Shown here piece after piece: positions 6,433-7,101 of a DNA stretch of 7,101 nucleotides; positions within the stretch are counted from its first letter, which is position 1, and every line of letters begins with the position of its first letter. The position numbers were made by a program, and so were the translations under genes. The stretch is from Holophagae bacterium (lineage in GTDB: Bacteria > Acidobacteriota > Thermoanaerobaculia > Thermoanaerobaculales > Sulfomarinibacteraceae): contig JAUWTC010000130.1 of NCBI GenBank assembly GCA_030609785.1, positions 1 to 7,101 on the forward strand, read 5' to 3'. The notes under the pieces are model-generated. The model was not told the DNA's origin. It saw only the letters and a program-made list of their open reading frames with translations, and made no database searches.

Positions 6433-7083
6433 ATGTACCTCAAACAACCAAGACTGTTCATCATCCTCGGCTTGGCCGGTGTGCTCGTAGCGCCGGCCCT
6501 TTCCGGTGCCGTCGAGCTTCACGTCACAGCAGACGTTGTGACTCTCGAAGGTGTCACGCTCGGTGGTGAGGTCGCCATCGCCTGGGCGGGGAAGATACAT
6601 GGGGTCGTCCCACTGGCCTCATGGGACACCTCCGTCATCTCTGACGATGACCACGATGGCGCAATCGTCCTCTCCGATCTCAAGCCGGCAGCTCTTGGGG
6701 GTTCAATATGGGCCGTCGTTGACATCACCTCGGGAACTGCCGCCGCCTATCAACTCCGGGGCTCATCAAGCACAACGATCGAGATCACAGACCAAGCCAA
6801 TGCGTACGGAGGAACCCTCGAGCCCTCCCAAACCCTCTCCGCCCCTGGGGGCAGGGTGTCCCTCCTCCTCGTACGTCCCGGAGTCGGGGCCTGGCATACC
6901 GAAGTCTACGATGGCTCTGCGGGCGATCACGACGGCGCCCAGAACCATACCGTGACGACCAAAGCCGCACTGCTCGCCCCGGCCGGCAGAGCCCCCGGCG
7001 CACCCGCGTCGACCCAAACACACGACATCATCGTCGGCCTGGATTCCAGGAGCATGATCGTCACCATCACGACCGTTTCTTGA
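6433..7083 (+). CDS. Secreted protein of unknown function with an EF-hand-like acidic loop
   Basis: A 216-residue protein I cannot assign to a named family. It begins with a classical Sec signal peptide: a positive start (K4, R7), a hydrophobic core at about 9-20 and a likely signal peptidase I site after SGA (residues 24-26). It is therefore exported to the periplasm or outside by Sec, not by the C39 exporter. The mature part is rich in V, T, A, S and G and probably beta-rich. Residues 71-82 (DDDHDGAIVLSD) fit the 12-position calcium loop pattern of EF-hands and dockerins, with D at 1, 3 and 5, G at 6, I at 8 and D at 12. DHDGA occurs again at 165-169 without the full loop. Around 183-195 there is a Pro/Ala/Gly-rich linker-like stretch. 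No cysteines occur in the mature protein. It has its own promoter and ribosome binding site, and its codons favour C at the third position, unlike the exporter genes. The style recalls small secreted proteins of Acidobacteriota, which is memory rather than evidence here. Confidence 0.75.
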   Translation: MYLKQPRLFIILGLAGVLVAPALSGAVELHVTADVVTLEGVTLGGEVAIAWAGKIHGVVPLASWDTSVISDDDHDGAIVLSDLKPAALGGSIWAVVDITSGTAAAYQLRGSSSTTIEITDQANAYGGTLEPSQTLSAPGGRVSLLLVRPGVGAWHTEVYDGSAGDHDGAQNHTVTTKAALLAPAGRAPGAPASTQTHDIIVGLDSRSMIVTITTVS

Positions 7084-7094
7084 GGGGATCAGGA

Positions 7095-7101
7095 ATGAAA
7101 A
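7095..7101 (+). CDS. Likely start of a further gene, cut by the window edge
   Basis: ATG AAA A at the end of the window is preceded by GAGGGG (7082-7087) at a suitable distance and begins 11 bases after the secreted-protein stop. This spacing suggests a gene co-transcribed with the secreted protein. Only two codons are visible, so its product is unknown; a Met-Lys start would fit another signal peptide but proves nothing. Confidence 0.4.

Noticed and set aside
6090..6464. 124-codon minus-strand open frame across the intergenic region
   Set aside because: It is unusually long for the A+T-rich stretch, and a part (about SRLMILYESWLAKQRIV) reads like protein. But it has no ribosome binding site, covers the promoter and start of the secreted-protein gene, and ends in Pro/Ser/Arg-rich shadow sequence. 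A remnant of a decayed gene cannot be fully excluded.
6433..7083. Secreted protein as cargo of the C39 exporter
   Set aside because: Its N-terminus is a Sec signal peptide with a signal peptidase I site, not a double-glycine leader, and it has its own promoter.

Overview
The window is a G+C-rich bacterial segment with all recognisable genes on the + strand. It holds most of a three-gene, type I-like export operon, then a gene-free stretch of about 415 bp, then a separately promoted gene for a small exported protein. The membrane adaptor implies a Gram-negative (diderm) cell envelope. The general style of the last protein (Sec signal, beta-rich, 'gene-after-gene' on one strand) reminds me of Acidobacteriota secreted proteins, but this taxonomic guess is weak. 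Nothing in the window is decisive for phylum.

Region 1 (1-6017) is the export operon. It encodes a HlyD-type periplasmic adaptor (25-1221), a peptidase-containing ABC exporter with an intact family C39 cysteine protease domain (1226-3901), and a second ABC exporter half (3891-6017) whose N-terminus looks like a decayed C39 domain. The genes are 4 bp apart and then overlap by 11 bp, so they are almost certainly co-transcribed and translationally linked. The likely working model is a heterodimeric ABC exporter. One subunit cleaves a double-glycine-type leader from a peptide cargo, both subunits move it across the inner membrane, and the adaptor links them to an outer-membrane channel. The layout (adaptor + C39 ABC + second ABC) resembles the NHLM-type peptide export set. 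Neither the cargo peptide nor a TolC-like channel lies in this window.

Region 2 (6018-6432) has no convincing gene. Its first part is G+C-rich with several small hairpins and one weak terminator candidate. Its last ~150 bp are conspicuously A+T-rich and contain a good sigma-70-like promoter (TTGACA, 17 bp, TATATA), a 5' UTR stem-loop and a ribosome binding site.

Region 3 (6433-7101) is a 216-residue protein with a Sec signal peptide and an EF-hand/dockerin-like acidic loop, of unknown function. After it, a ribosome binding site and ATG at the very edge suggest another gene downstream.

The points most worth following up are: the asymmetric pair of ABC subunits (active C39 versus decayed C39, and different non-consensus nucleotide-binding motifs in each); the extra ~150-residue linker in the C39 subunit; the second ABC subunit ending exactly at its H-loop; and the relation, if any, between the exporter and the strongly promoted secreted protein.
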